Shown: piece after piece, positions 17,093 to 25,405 of the stretch
Position numbering within the stretch: position 1 is the stretch's first letter
How the letters are laid out: every line of letters begins with the position of its first letter
Assembly: GCF_001293685.1 (NCBI RefSeq)
Contig: NZ_BCAG01000006.1
Coordinates: 186,001-250,000 of the forward strand
Source of the DNA: Desulfatitalea tepidiphila
GTDB lineage: Bacteria > Desulfobacterota > Desulfobacteria > Desulfobacterales > Desulfosarcinaceae
Length of the DNA stretch: 64,000 nucleotides
Reading direction: 5' to 3'
Position numbers and translations under genes: made by a program
Notes under the pieces: generated by a model
What the model saw: only the letters and a program-made list of their open reading frames with translations
Database searches by the model: none
Told to the model about the DNA's origin: nothing

Positions 17093-17944
17093 TCAATCGC
17101 GATAATCGTTGAAAGCGCTAAGGTTGTTGCATTGCTGCCTATGCTTGTTTCTAAAATACACCCAAGGGCAAGCGGGACTCCGTATGAATGCAAGGTCATT
17201 GGTGGGCAGCCGTTCGTGAGACCCCAGGATCAGGACGCCGTCAGGGACCAGGCTTACCGCAATATGTGCCAAAGCGTCCTCCATTACTGCTCCCTGGTAA
17301 TAGGTCAGCAGATTGTTGCGTAGAAAAATCAAATGAAAGGGGCCCTGGGGTGGCGCTTCCAGCAAATGATGCACCTGCCACGTGATGTCTTCCCGCAGGC
17401 CGGGATCGATGCGCCAGTGCCGCCCGTTGCGCACTTTGAGAAAATACCGGGTCTTCAAATGTTCGGGGATCTCTCTCAAACTGCTCGCAGGATACACACC
17501 GGCGGCGGCGCGCAGCAGACCGGCGTCTTCGGCATCGGTGGCCAGGATGCGAAGGGGTGCGGCGAATCGAAACGATGCCGCCGCCTCTTTATAAATCATG
17601 GCCAGCGAATACGGTTCTTCGCCGCTTGCACACCCTGCCGACCAGGCGGCCAAACCATCTTGATATCGATCTATCAGTGTGGGCAGTACATGGTGTTGGA
17701 GGTAATCCCAAAGCCGCCGATCGCGAAAAAAACGGCTGATGGTCACCATCAGGCACCGCTCGCATTCGGCGCGTGCGTATGGATTTCTGTGAATGTGTTC
17801 TATATAGTCTTCTATTCGAAAGCACCCCAACTGTTCCATGTGGCGCCGCACCCGCTTCTTAACCCCTTTGCGCACTTTTCGAAAGCCGGCCCAAGGGCGA
17901 TCCAGGTCATCTAACAGCTGCCGAAATTCTTGATCGCTCAACAT
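17093..17944 (-). CDS. CheR-type protein-glutamate methyltransferase
   Basis: CheR enzymes methylate glutamates of chemoreceptors using S-adenosylmethionine. The 283-residue protein has the N-terminal helical domain (about 1-80), the SAM motif SAGCASGEEPYSLAM near residue 101-115, ILATDAEDAGLLRAA (D binding the cofactor), and LIFLRNNLLTYY, where CheR normally has FCRNVLIYF; the usual RN pair is kept. No receptor, cheB or cheA is nearby, so it is an orphan that may modify a non-chemotaxis target. It is on the same strand as the radical SAM gene upstream and the phn operon downstream. Confidence 0.85.
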   Translation of the reverse strand: MLSDQEFRQLLDDLDRPWAGFRKVRKGVKKRVRRHMEQLGCFRIEDYIEHIHRNPYARAECERCLMVTISRFFRDRRLWDYLQHHVLPTLIDRYQDGLAAWSAGCASGEEPYSLAMIYKEAAASFRFAAPLRILATDAEDAGLLRAAAGVYPASSLREIPEHLKTRYFLKVRNGRHWRIDPGLREDITWQVHHLLEAPPQGPFHLIFLRNNLLTYYQGAVMEDALAHIAVSLVPDGVLILGSHERLPTNDLAFIRSPACPWVYFRNKHRQQCNNLSAFNDYRD

Positions 17945-18114
17945 GTGGCCCTTCCTGGATGGCAGAGCTGTTCGAAAGGCAAATTTGTACGCGCAATGGC
18001 TTCAAAGGCAATATCCATCGCATAAAGGACTCAAGCATATTTCAACCTCTTATCCGATGGCCTCGGCCAGCGGCGCGAAGCTCTATCTTGAGGACGGAAT
18101 CGAGCTGAGCTGCC

Positions 18115-19395
18115 CTAACACACCCAGTTGGGGCGCTCCTGGATCCATGCGGCAAGGGTTCCCCTGATCCAGGCGTCCATGCCTTTCTCGAGGTAAAATC
18201 GGGGGAACAAAAGCGAATCCACTTCAGACAGATAGCCGGTTCGCACCGCGTAGCTCGCCAGGGCGGTATTCGGGTAGATGCGCGCGCCGATGGTCACCTT
18301 GACCATTTCCAGGTTTAAGGAATCTGCAAACTCCAAACTTTGTCGAATTGTGGTTTGGGTATCCCCTGGAAGCCCGAGGAGTAAAAACCCCATGCGCCGG
18401 ACGCCCGCCTCTCCGAGCAAGTCGGCAATACGCCGCACATCCGCGGTGCGGAAGCGCTTGTTCATCTTTTCGAGGAGGGTGTCCGATCCCGATTCGAAGC
18501 CGAGGCTGACCTCAACGCAACCGGCCGCGGCCATCGCCCGCACGAGTGATTTTTCCACCTTCCAGGGATACAGGATGCAACGCCAGCGGATGTTCAGCCC
18601 CGAGGCAACGATCGCCTCGCAGAGCCGTCGTGCATAGCTTACCGGCAGATTGAACGTATTGTCCACGAAGTAAAAATGATCGTAGCCAGCCGACGCGAAC
18701 TTTTCCAGGGAAACGATCACCTCATCGATGCCCCGCTTGCGGATCCGCCGGCCCTCAATGGCGGCGGTGGAGCAGTAGATGCAATCCAGGGGACAACCGC
18801 GACGGGTCTGAAACGGCATCCAGATCGGCTCCTGGGCGGCGCTCCCAGGGGAAAAAAACCGCGGATCAGGATCGGGCAGACGAAATCGATCGATATGACC
18901 CTCGACGGCCGGTGGATTTGAGATGGCACGACTCGCGCAGTGCAGGCCCGGGATGTCCGAGAGGTTGTCATGGCGGGCCAATCGCTCCAGCAGCATGACA
19001 AAGGAGGCTTCGCCTTCGCCCTGGATGCCCATGTCGACCCCGAGATAGGCCAGCACCTGGGTGGGGAAGATGCTGTAGCCCGCCCCTCCCAGAACGATCA
19101 TCGCATTGGAATACCGGCGGCAGCGGTCGACGATCGCCTTGACCGGTTCGAGAAAAAACCGGGTGCCTTGGGAGACCTGGTCGTCGATATTGCGAATGGA
19201 AAGGCCGATGACATGGGGCCGAAACGATGCGAGCAAAGGCACCAGGGATTGCTGAAGGTCTTCTGCGCGCATGAGATTGAGTGTCGCCACCTCGTGCCCC
19301 GCCTCTTCGGCGGCCCTGGCCACGCACGCCATGCCGAGGGGCAGAACCGGCATGTTGATCGATTCGGTATTGTCAGCGATCATCAAGACGCGCAC
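18115..19395 (-). CDS. B12-binding-domain radical SAM protein
   Basis: A 426-residue class B-type radical SAM protein: cobalamin-binding-like Rossmann domain at about 1-150 (PLGMACVARAAEEAGHEV, IVLGGAGYSIFP, GEGEASF), then the radical SAM core with RRGCPLDCIYCS (CxxxCxxC) near 201-210 and conserved VSLGFESGSD and GFLLLGLPGDT. These enzymes often do methyl transfers or ring contractions on lipids, antibiotics or tetrapyrroles. It sits between cheR and genes for a small membrane protein and a cytochrome. The substrate is not apparent. It is unrelated in its C-terminal part to the other radical SAM protein at 3794-5764. Confidence 0.85.
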   Translation of the reverse strand: MRVLMIADNTESINMPVLPLGMACVARAAEEAGHEVATLNLMRAEDLQQSLVPLLASFRPHVIGLSIRNIDDQVSQGTRFFLEPVKAIVDRCRRYSNAMIVLGGAGYSIFPTQVLAYLGVDMGIQGEGEASFVMLLERLARHDNLSDIPGLHCASRAISNPPAVEGHIDRFRLPDPDPRFFSPGSAAQEPIWMPFQTRRGCPLDCIYCSTAAIEGRRIRKRGIDEVIVSLEKFASAGYDHFYFVDNTFNLPVSYARRLCEAIVASGLNIRWRCILYPWKVEKSLVRAMAAAGCVEVSLGFESGSDTLLEKMNKRFRTADVRRIADLLGEAGVRRMGFLLLGLPGDTQTTIRQSLEFADSLNLEMVKVTIGARIYPNTALASYAVRTGYLSEVDSLLFPRFYLEKGMDAWIRGTLAAWIQERPNWVC

Positions 19396-19426
19396 GGCCT
19401 ATCTCCATTCCAGGGTTCCACAGGGT

Positions 19427-19582
19427 TCAAGAGCGAAAAATTTCATCCACCCATGCCCGGAACCATTGCGGCTTTTGAAACCAGACGTAGATCCCGATAA
19501 GGGCGGTGATCGGAACAGGGATAATCGTATCGAAAACTGCAAGCACCACAAGATAGAGCAGAATTTGCGTCTTAAGCGACAT
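19427..19582 (-). CDS. 51-residue membrane protein
   Basis: A short protein starting MSLKTQILLY with one or two closely spaced hydrophobic segments (residues 5-36, LLYLVVLAVFDTIIPVPITALIGIYVWF in part) and a charged, aromatic C-terminus. The ATG at 19582 has a clear GGAGG 6 bases upstream, which decides the start; it would otherwise be easily missed. It lies 75 bases after the lipoprotein cytochrome gene and 31 bases before the radical SAM gene, probably in one transcript. Its role is unknown; it could anchor or assist the cytochrome. Confidence 0.7.
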   Translation of the reverse strand: MSLKTQILLYLVVLAVFDTIIPVPITALIGIYVWFQKPQWFRAWVDEIFRS

Positions 19583-19657
19583 GGCGTACCTCCAATTAAT
19601 AGGGGCGTTGACGCAGGCGTGAGTAGCGGGCGGCAAAACGGCTCGGCCCGGCATGGC

Positions 19658-20146
19658 TCAGTTGCCGAACATGGGGCCGTCGGGTCCCAAGTGGCAGGAA
19701 TAGCATCCAAATCCCCTTCGGGTAACCAGGCTGAAGGACTTCACGCCGAGGGCGTCGGCCATCTCCGGCACCAGGCGGTCGAGCTTGAGTTGCGTGGTTT
19801 CGGGAAATTTCGCTCGCTCCGGCCCCAGCAGCAGCGCCCCGCTGAGCCGTGGCAAGTGGTCGGTGGGCATACGGAAATTGCCGGTATTTTCCGCGTTGCC
19901 ATGGCAAAGCCGGCAATCGATCCGGGCGAAGCGCTCGGGGCGCCAGTCGCGAAAGACGGCGCCAGCCCGCGGCACCACCACGTCACGCATGTGCGCCTGA
20001 CGCTGCACGAGGTTCATTTCGGGCCATGTGAGCGGCCTGCCGTCCGAACCAGACGGTCCCACGCCTTTGGGATAGCATCCCGCGAGCGCGATCAAACATA
20101 GAATGGCAATCAACACTCGGCCGTCGGCCTTCTGGCATGCGAACAT
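19658..20146 (-). CDS. lipoprotein diheme c-type cytochrome
   Basis: A 162-residue exported protein with a lipobox LIALAGC (lipid-anchored Cys24) and two heme-attachment motifs, CRLCH at 78-82 and CYSCH at 148-152. It should be tethered to a membrane facing the periplasm and carry electrons with two covalently bound hemes. The region between the motifs (MPTDHLPRLSGALLLGPE) contains additional His that could serve as distal ligands. Neighbouring redox genes (aldo/keto reductase, radical SAM) do not reveal a partner. It is much smaller than the multiheme cytochromes c typical of sulfate reducers. Confidence 0.85.
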   Translation of the reverse strand: MFACQKADGRVLIAILCLIALAGCYPKGVGPSGSDGRPLTWPEMNLVQRQAHMRDVVVPRAGAVFRDWRPERFARIDCRLCHGNAENTGNFRMPTDHLPRLSGALLLGPERAKFPETTQLKLDRLVPEMADALGVKSFSLVTRRGFGCYSCHLGPDGPMFGN

Positions 20147-20178
20147 GGCAAATTACTTTCTCTGTAGAGGGTCCAAGA

Positions 20179-21201
20179 TCAGGAGTGGCCCAGAACCGGA
20201 TGGGGCACATAAGGCGCCTGGAGGCGCTCCAACTCGTCCGGCCCGAGTTTCACCTCGGTCGCGGCCACGGCGTCTTCGATGTGGGCAACCTTGCTGGCGC
20301 CCACGATGGGCGCGGTCACCCCGGGCTGGTGCAGGAGCCAGGCATAGGCCAGGCGCGCATTGCTCTCCTTGCGCTCGGCCGCCAGCTCGGTCAGACGCGC
20401 GACCAGGGCGAAATCGTGCTCACGGTAGTAGAGCTGTTGGGCGAACGCATCGGTCCTGGCCCGCGTGGTGCGGCCTTCGGTGCTGTCCTGGGCGGTGCGA
20501 TTCCCGACCAGGAAGCCCCTGGCCAGGGGGCTCCAGGGAATCAGGGCCACTCCCATGTCCCGGCAAAGGGGGATCATTTCGCGCTCTTCTTCCCTGTAGA
20601 GCAGGTTGTAATGGTTCTGCATGGAGACGAACTCGGTCCAGCCGAGACTGCGGGCAACATATTGGGCCTTGGCGAACTGCCAGGCCCACATGCTCGACGC
20701 ACCGATGTAGCGCACCTTGCCCGACCTGACCACATCGTGCAATGTCTCCATGGTCTCTTCGATGGGGGTGGCGTTGTCCCAGCGGTGGATCTGGTAGAGG
20801 TCGATATGGTCGAGTCCCAGCCGTTTGAGCGATGCATCCAGCGCGGCGAAAATCCGTTTGCGCGACAAGCCGCTGGTGTTGGGCGACCGCTGGGCCGTCT
20901 TTCCAAAACCGCCGGCAAAGGCCAGATCCACCGGAAAAAAGACCTTGGTGGCGACCACTACTTCGTCCCTGCGGGTGAATTCGCGCACGAACTTGCCGGT
21001 CAGTTCTTCTGACGCGCCGCCGGAATACATGTCGGCCGTATCGAAAAAGTTGATTCCCAACTCCACGGCGCGTTTGAAGATCGGCCGGGCGTCGGCTTCG
21101 TCGAGCACCCACTCACGCCATTTGGAGCTGCCATAGGTCATCATGCCCAGACAGATGCGCGACACTTGAAGGCCGGTGCGGCCCAAACTCACATACTCCA
21201 T
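20179..21201 (-). CDS. aldo/keto reductase
   Basis: A 340-residue NAD(P)H-dependent oxidoreductase with a TIM barrel. N-terminal YVSLGRTGLQVSRICLGMMTYG is typical, the catalytic tetrad includes Asp (NFFDTADMYSGG), Tyr in the same motif, Lys (VVVATKV) and His (DLYQIHRWD), and the C-terminal cofactor motif is PIVGASKVAHIEDA. It resembles YajO/YghZ-like members of AKR families 11-13. Carbonyl substrates cannot be predicted. It precedes the cytochrome gene on the same strand with a 32-base gap. Confidence 0.9.
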   Translation of the reverse strand: MEYVSLGRTGLQVSRICLGMMTYGSSKWREWVLDEADARPIFKRAVELGINFFDTADMYSGGASEELTGKFVREFTRRDEVVVATKVFFPVDLAFAGGFGKTAQRSPNTSGLSRKRIFAALDASLKRLGLDHIDLYQIHRWDNATPIEETMETLHDVVRSGKVRYIGASSMWAWQFAKAQYVARSLGWTEFVSMQNHYNLLYREEEREMIPLCRDMGVALIPWSPLARGFLVGNRTAQDSTEGRTTRARTDAFAQQLYYREHDFALVARLTELAAERKESNARLAYAWLLHQPGVTAPIVGASKVAHIEDAVAATEVKLGPDELERLQAPYVPHPVLGHS

Positions 21202-21262
21202 CGTTTCCTCCTCAGTAACCGTCCACCAACAGGCGAAGGGGTCATTTTTGGATGGGCGCGCC

Positions 21263-21802
21263 TTAACCCACGGGTTGCGACGGCTCGGTGTATCGATCCA
21301 TCACCCACCCGTATCGACCGGCCGGCGTGCGGACATAAAACCATTGCGGAATGCTCTCGATGACATCCAGCACCTCGCCCTTGCGAACCCTGCCGGTGAC
21401 AGCACTCTCGCTGTCCGGCTGACTGCGCATATTGAGCTCGGCCGCCGTCACCGCCACTTGGCCGTAAAGCGCTTCGGGCGCCTCCCCGAAACGGTGGCGA
21501 ACGGGCGGCACCACCACCGGGGAATGTGGAACCACAACGGTCCGGGGCTCATAATAAACGACCCGCTGAGGCGGCGGGCTGTAGTAATAAAGGCTGGATG
21601 CCATGGCGCCGGTCAGCACGCCGAAACCGAGACCCAGCCAGAAATGATCGGGTGAAGCGTGATATACCCGAACATGGCTGTGGTGGTGAACATGGTGACC
21701 GTATCCGGGCCGGTAATGGCCCCTGCGGTCGGCCACCGCCATGGGGGCAGCGATTGAAAATAAAAAACCGACAACAACCAGGAATGCAATTAACTTTTTC
21801 AT
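21263..21802 (-). CDS. exported SH3-domain protein
   Basis: A 179-residue protein with an N-terminal signal peptide (MKKLIAFLVVVGFLFSIAAP, cleaved near VADRRGH), a His/Tyr-rich linker with GHHVHHHSHVRVYH, a hydrophobic glycine-rich stretch (WLGLGFGVLTGAMASSLYYY) that may insert in the membrane, a proline-rich segment and a C-terminal bacterial SH3 domain (AELNMRSQPDSESAVTGRVRKGEVLDVIE and WVMDRY). SH3 domains of this type often bind peptidoglycan. The start ATG 21802 is set by a GGAGGGG site; an in-frame upstream start would add 70 non-signal residues. Confidence 0.8.
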   Translation of the reverse strand: MKKLIAFLVVVGFLFSIAAPMAVADRRGHYRPGYGHHVHHHSHVRVYHASPDHFWLGLGFGVLTGAMASSLYYYSPPPQRVVYYEPRTVVVPHSPVVVPPVRHRFGEAPEALYGQVAVTAAELNMRSQPDSESAVTGRVRKGEVLDVIESIPQWFYVRTPAGRYGWVMDRYTEPSQPVG

Positions 21803-22536
21803 AACCCCTCCTGATCGGTCTGTTTGGCTCTTCATGTACGTGGTCATGAATATGGCCATGTGTTTCGCCACCGGCCTTCTATCGCTCGAAAGGCCGGTTA
21901 ACGCTTGACAGGCGGGGATTGCGTAAAAAAATGGCTGCGGGATGAATGGGGGATGGTGGATCCGCCTGTCCTTTATAAAAACAAAACTAATACAACCATA
22001 CTGTTTTAGCAAGCAAGGGTGGGCCCTTCAGCGATGCTGACTGAATCCGATTCATTAAACCCGGCGTGGGTGGGGCAGGTGGCCGATGCCACACGCCAAG
22101 CGGTCACGTGGCCCCGGCCACCTGCCCCACCCACGCCTGCCAAGCCGTTTCGATGCGATTTTTCTATCCAACAAGTTCTGCAATACACGCCCTCCAAGGT
22201 GAATCCCAGTCGGATAGAACTGGCGTGAACCCCGATGCCAACCGGGAATAGATACTACATGTAGTCTGAGAGGCTCTAAATCTGACAATATCATGTGGTT
22301 GTGTCTTGACTTTCATATCTTATGCACGTAAAGCAGATCCAAGTGATACGCGGCCGGAAAACGATGGTAACGGCCCGTGTTTTTTTAAGCGTGCGATGAC
22401 GACTTGACCGGTTTGGTTTGGTCGGGAAAATGGCATCGGCACACCCCCTGCCTCCAAAAATTACCTTAGATAGTGCGGCATATGGCAATTGGTTCCAATG
22501 GATCAGAAACCCTAAAGAACAGGAGGATGACCGCGG
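21803..22536. other. 734-bp intergenic region without a supported gene
   Basis: Divergent region between the SH3 protein and parA. It contains a large perfect inverted repeat (22063-22137) and a 12-bp palindrome ACTACATGTAGT (22254-22265). Short open frames on both strands lack ribosome sites and recognisable sequence. AT-rich stretches at 21960-22015 and 22290-22330 could host promoters, but no confident -35/-10 pair was fixed. Confidence 0.5.
22063..22137. repeat. 22-bp perfect inverted repeat with 31-bp loop
   Basis: The arm at 22063-22084 (GGCGTGGGTGGGGCAGGTGG then CC) is exactly complementary to 22116-22137. The loop contains a further CCAC/GTGG pairing. No T-run follows, so it is not a typical terminator; a REP-like or MITE-like element, or the stem of a structured RNA, are options. 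Confidence 0.75.
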
Positions 22537-23289
22537 ATGATTATCAGTTTTGTCAACCAAAAGGGCGGTGTCGGAAAAACGACCACGGCAATCAATCTGG
22601 CCGCCAGCCTGGCGCGGCGGAATTTCAGCGTCGTACTGGTCGATGCCGATCCACAGGGCAGCGCGACCCGGTGGCAGGCGGTTGAGGACAACCGGGCGTT
22701 CGAGCTCTTCGATCTGCCGGACACGATTCTCGAGGAAGAGTTCGAAATCCTCTCGGACAGCTGCGATTTCCTGCTCATCGATTCACCGCCTGGAAAAAGC
22801 GGTCGGACCCGGAGCATTCTGGCGCTATCCGACACGGCCATCATTCCGGTCAGCCCGAGCTCCCTGGACATCTGGTCCTGCCAGGGCACATTGGAAATGG
22901 TCAAGGCGGCTCAGGAACAAAATCCCCAACTGAAGGTTCATTTCCTGGTGACCAAAAAAATTCCCGGCACCCGCGTGGCACGCGACATTCACGATGAGCT
23001 GGAGGTCTTCGGCGTCAATGCGCTGAACAGTGAACTGGGCCAGCGCGTGGCCTACGTCGATGCCATGAAACACGGGGTCTCGGTGACCCAGTTCGCATCC
23101 GGCAGTAAAGCGGCGGAAGAGATCGAAGCCTTGTGCGACGAGGTGCTCGACATGTCTTCCCGGGTATGGACCGTCGCCAAAGAAGATCTCTATCCCGCTG
23201 CATCCCTGGAAGAAGAAGAATCGGAAGTGATGCAGTCTTTCGACGAACAGTCCTATATGCCGCCGGAGTGGCGGGATTCACTGGCCTGA
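22537..23289 (+). CDS. ParA family ATPase, orphan
   Basis: A 250-residue deviant Walker ATPase used to partition DNA or position large complexes. It has the deviant Walker A KGGVGKTT at residues 9-16 with the signature Lys, Walker A' VDADPQGS at 35-42 and Walker B FLLIDSPPG near 77-85. AGGAGG lies 8 bases before the ATG. No ParB or parS is present nearby; the next gene is a fibronectin-III-like protein. The acidic C-terminal extension of about 35 residues (EEEESEVMQ) is unusual for a short ParA. Cargo is unknown. Confidence 0.88.
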   Translation: MIISFVNQKGGVGKTTTAINLAASLARRNFSVVLVDADPQGSATRWQAVEDNRAFELFDLPDTILEEEFEILSDSCDFLLIDSPPGKSGRTRSILALSDTAIIPVSPSSLDIWSCQGTLEMVKAAQEQNPQLKVHFLVTKKIPGTRVARDIHDELEVFGVNALNSELGQRVAYVDAMKHGVSVTQFASGSKAAEEIEALCDEVLDMSSRVWTVAKEDLYPAASLEEEESEVMQSFDEQSYMPPEWRDSLA

Positions 23290-23380
23290 TCCCTTAAGCG
23301 CCATTGATCGGCAGAACGATGATGGCTCGGACCGATGTCACGGCCCCATGGGTCCGGCAACGCATGACAGGAGGTGAAAC

Positions 23381-23836
23381 GTGGCCAAGATAAAAAAACG
23401 CAAATTGAGCTGGAACAAATCCCCATCGCCTCAGGTGGTCGGCTACAAGCTCTACTGGACCGAAGGCGAGGGTGTCGATTATGACGCCAACTTCGTCAAG
23501 TTGGGCAACGTCACCGAGGTCGTGCTGCCCGACGACGTGAAGGCCCTGGCCGACATCAACGGCCCCATCGAATTGGGTATCGCGGCCATCGACGAAGTGG
23601 GCAACGAATCGGATCTGATCACGATCAAGCTGCCATACCAGCTCAAGGTACCCCAGGCCCCATCGGAATTGCGACTCGACCCGCAGAAGGAATTTCATAC
23701 GGTTCAGGCGTCCGACAGCGGCCAGAACAAGCCGGAGCTCGAACCCAAAACGAACGGACAAACCGACGCGACCGATTCCCGGCCCGAACAATCGACCCCC
23801 TACCCATGGGGCAAGGTTGCGCCTACATCCGCATGA
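23381..23836 (+). CDS. fibronectin type III-like domain protein
   Basis: A 151-residue protein beginning with GTG, supported by GGAGGTGAAAC just upstream. Residues 7-90 look like a fibronectin-III beta-sandwich (GYKLYWTEGEGVDYD, TEVVLPDDV, IELGIAAIDEVGNESD), followed by a low-complexity polar tail rich in Gln, Glu, Pro and Thr. There is no signal peptide, so it should act in the cytoplasm. It follows the orphan parA by 91 bases on the same strand and may be its partner. Its 3' end overlaps the convergent haloalkane dehalogenase gene by 14 bases. Confidence 0.72.
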   Translation: MAKIKKRKLSWNKSPSPQVVGYKLYWTEGEGVDYDANFVKLGNVTEVVLPDDVKALADINGPIELGIAAIDEVGNESDLITIKLPYQLKVPQAPSELRLDPQKEFHTVQASDSGQNKPELEPKTNGQTDATDSRPEQSTPYPWGKVAPTSA

Positions 23837-24725
23837 AGTCGATGACCACCCGGGCCAATTGCCCGCCCTGGTCCTCCTGCAGAAAATGGCCACCGCCTTT
23901 GATGGTGGTATGGGGGCAGTGCCGGGCACCGGGAACCATTTTGCGAAACACCATCTCGCCACCCCGGGTGATCGGGTCTTCGTCGCTGAAAGCCGTCAGA
24001 AAAGGCTTTTGGAAACGCGCCAGGGCCTGCCAAGCGTCGCGGTTGGCCTGGGCGGCCGGATCATCCGGTGCAATGGGCACCAGGGACGGAAAGATGCGGG
24101 CGCCGGCTTTGTAGGTGTCGTCGGGGAAGGGTGCGTCGTAAGCGGCGACCACCGCATTGGAAAGGGGGGTCACACAGGCCCCTCTGACGATGCCGCCGAC
24201 GTGAAATTCGGGAATGGTTCGGGAGTATTCGCGCCAGGCCAGAAAGGCGTCCGACATGGGATGATCGCCCGTGGGCAGGCCGGTGTTGGCCACCACCACA
24301 CGGTCAAAGCGCTCGGGTTGATCGGCCAACAGCCGTAGACCGATCAAGCCGCCCCAATCCTGACAAACCAGCGTGATTCGCGTCAAATCCAATTGATCTA
24401 AGACCGCCCGCATCCAATCCACGTGGCGTTGATAGGTATAGTCCTTCTGCGAGGCGGGTTTGTCCGAGCGGCCGAAGCCGACCAGATCCGGTGCCACGGC
24501 CCGGAAACCCGCATCGACGATCGGCCCTATCATCTTTCGATACAGGTAACACCAGGATGGTTCCCCATGCAGCAAGAGAATCGGAGGAGCCGAATCCTGG
24601 CCTTCATCTATATAATGCACGCGCAGCTCACTCCCTTCGCCATCCGGCACGTGCAGGTAATGGGGCCTGAAATCGAAACCCGGCAAATCGACAAAACGGT
24701 CATCCGGCGTGCGCAGTACTTGCAT
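23823..24725 (-). CDS. haloalkane dehalogenase
   Basis: Haloalkane dehalogenases hydrolyse carbon-halogen bonds to alcohol and halide. The 300-residue alpha/beta hydrolase has the family oxyanion motif HGEPSW at 53-58, nucleophile Asp123 followed by the halide-binding Trp124 (CQDWGG), the acid Asp248 or Asp250 (FSDEDPIT) and His280 (GGGHFLQED). The layout matches subfamily HLD-I (DhlA/DhmA: D124, D260, H289). No signal peptide is seen. It is divergent from a MarR regulator, suggesting inducer-controlled expression. Some relatives act as epoxide hydrolases, but those have Tyr features not obvious here. Confidence 0.88.
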   Translation of the reverse strand: MQVLRTPDDRFVDLPGFDFRPHYLHVPDGEGSELRVHYIDEGQDSAPPILLLHGEPSWCYLYRKMIGPIVDAGFRAVAPDLVGFGRSDKPASQKDYTYQRHVDWMRAVLDQLDLTRITLVCQDWGGLIGLRLLADQPERFDRVVVANTGLPTGDHPMSDAFLAWREYSRTIPEFHVGGIVRGACVTPLSNAVVAAYDAPFPDDTYKAGARIFPSLVPIAPDDPAAQANRDAWQALARFQKPFLTAFSDEDPITRGGEMVFRKMVPGARHCPHTTIKGGGHFLQEDQGGQLARVVIDFMRM

Positions 24726-24870
24726 GTCACTCTTCCTTTCTCTTGTTCGAATGCAGCGGTCCAGTGGCCTTCACCAAAAGGAATGCATTGATTTCCGGTT
24801 TGAATCGGGCAACATCCAGACCGAGCGCCTCATAGGTTTTGCTTGACGGCATAGCACCCACCGATGTAGC

Positions 24871-24900
24871 TTGTCTACGAATAATTTGTATACAAGACAA
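24871..24900. promoter_or_regulatory. inverted repeat TTGTCT-N18-AGACAA, possible MarR operator
   Basis: TTGTCT at 24871-24876 and AGACAA at 24895-24900 flank an AT-rich centre with GTATAC. The site lies in the divergent space between the dehalogenase and the MarR gene, 21 bases before the MarR start. MarR proteins bind such palindromes and usually autoregulate. The match is by eye only. Confidence 0.4.
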
Positions 24901-24920
24901 AACAAGGGATTTACACACAG

Positions 24921-25358
24921 ATGAACGTCGAAGAGTGTATCTTTTTCATGCTCGCCAGGGCCAACCAGGCCGGCACTCGCTACTGGAACAACTGCCTGAC
25001 CGACATGAACATCACCGCTGTGCAGGCCATGGTACTCAACTTCCTGGGGCATCAGGACAGTGTCACCTCAAAGGAGCTGAGCGAACGCAGCGGGCTGGAC
25101 AGCGCCACCTTGACCGGCGTTCTGGACCGCCTCGAAGCATCCGGTTTGATCGAAAGACGGCCGCACCCCAAGGATCGGCGGGCTATCCAGGTCTGCCTGA
25201 CGTTCGATGGCCGCGACATGGTGCCCCGGATTCAGGAGCGACTCGATCGGGCCAACCAAACCTTTCTGGCGACCCTCAGCCCCGAAGAGCAGGACGAATT
25301 GCGCCGCATGCTGCGGGCCGTGCGCACGGTTTCCCCGGCGCCGGCAAATGCATCGTGA
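24921..25358 (+). CDS. MarR family transcriptional regulator
   Basis: A 145-residue dimeric winged-helix regulator. The helix-turn-helix spans about residues 50-75 (VTSKELSERSGLDSATLTGVLDRLEASGLIERR) and the wing carries the conserved DRRAIQVCLT (consensus DRR). It is divergent from the haloalkane dehalogenase and 47 bases upstream of the Fe-S protein, so it probably controls both. MarR repressors release DNA on binding small aromatic or lipophilic ligands. Residues 1-20 include a Cys near position 6 that could sense oxidation. Confidence 0.9.
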   Translation: MNVEECIFFMLARANQAGTRYWNNCLTDMNITAVQAMVLNFLGHQDSVTSKELSERSGLDSATLTGVLDRLEASGLIERRPHPKDRRAIQVCLTFDGRDMVPRIQERLDRANQTFLATLSPEEQDELRRMLRAVRTVSPAPANAS

Positions 25359-25405
25359 CAGGAAAAAGGCATCGCGGCAAGGATCTGGATAACAAAGGAG
25401 AGAAT

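Noticed and set aside
17943-18167. 74-codon plus-strand frame between cheR and the radical SAM gene
   Set aside because: No ribosome site, and it overlaps the end of the well-supported radical SAM gene.
22291-22560. 89-codon minus-strand frame before parA
   Set aside because: No ribosome site, overlaps the parA start region and shows no recognisable sequence.
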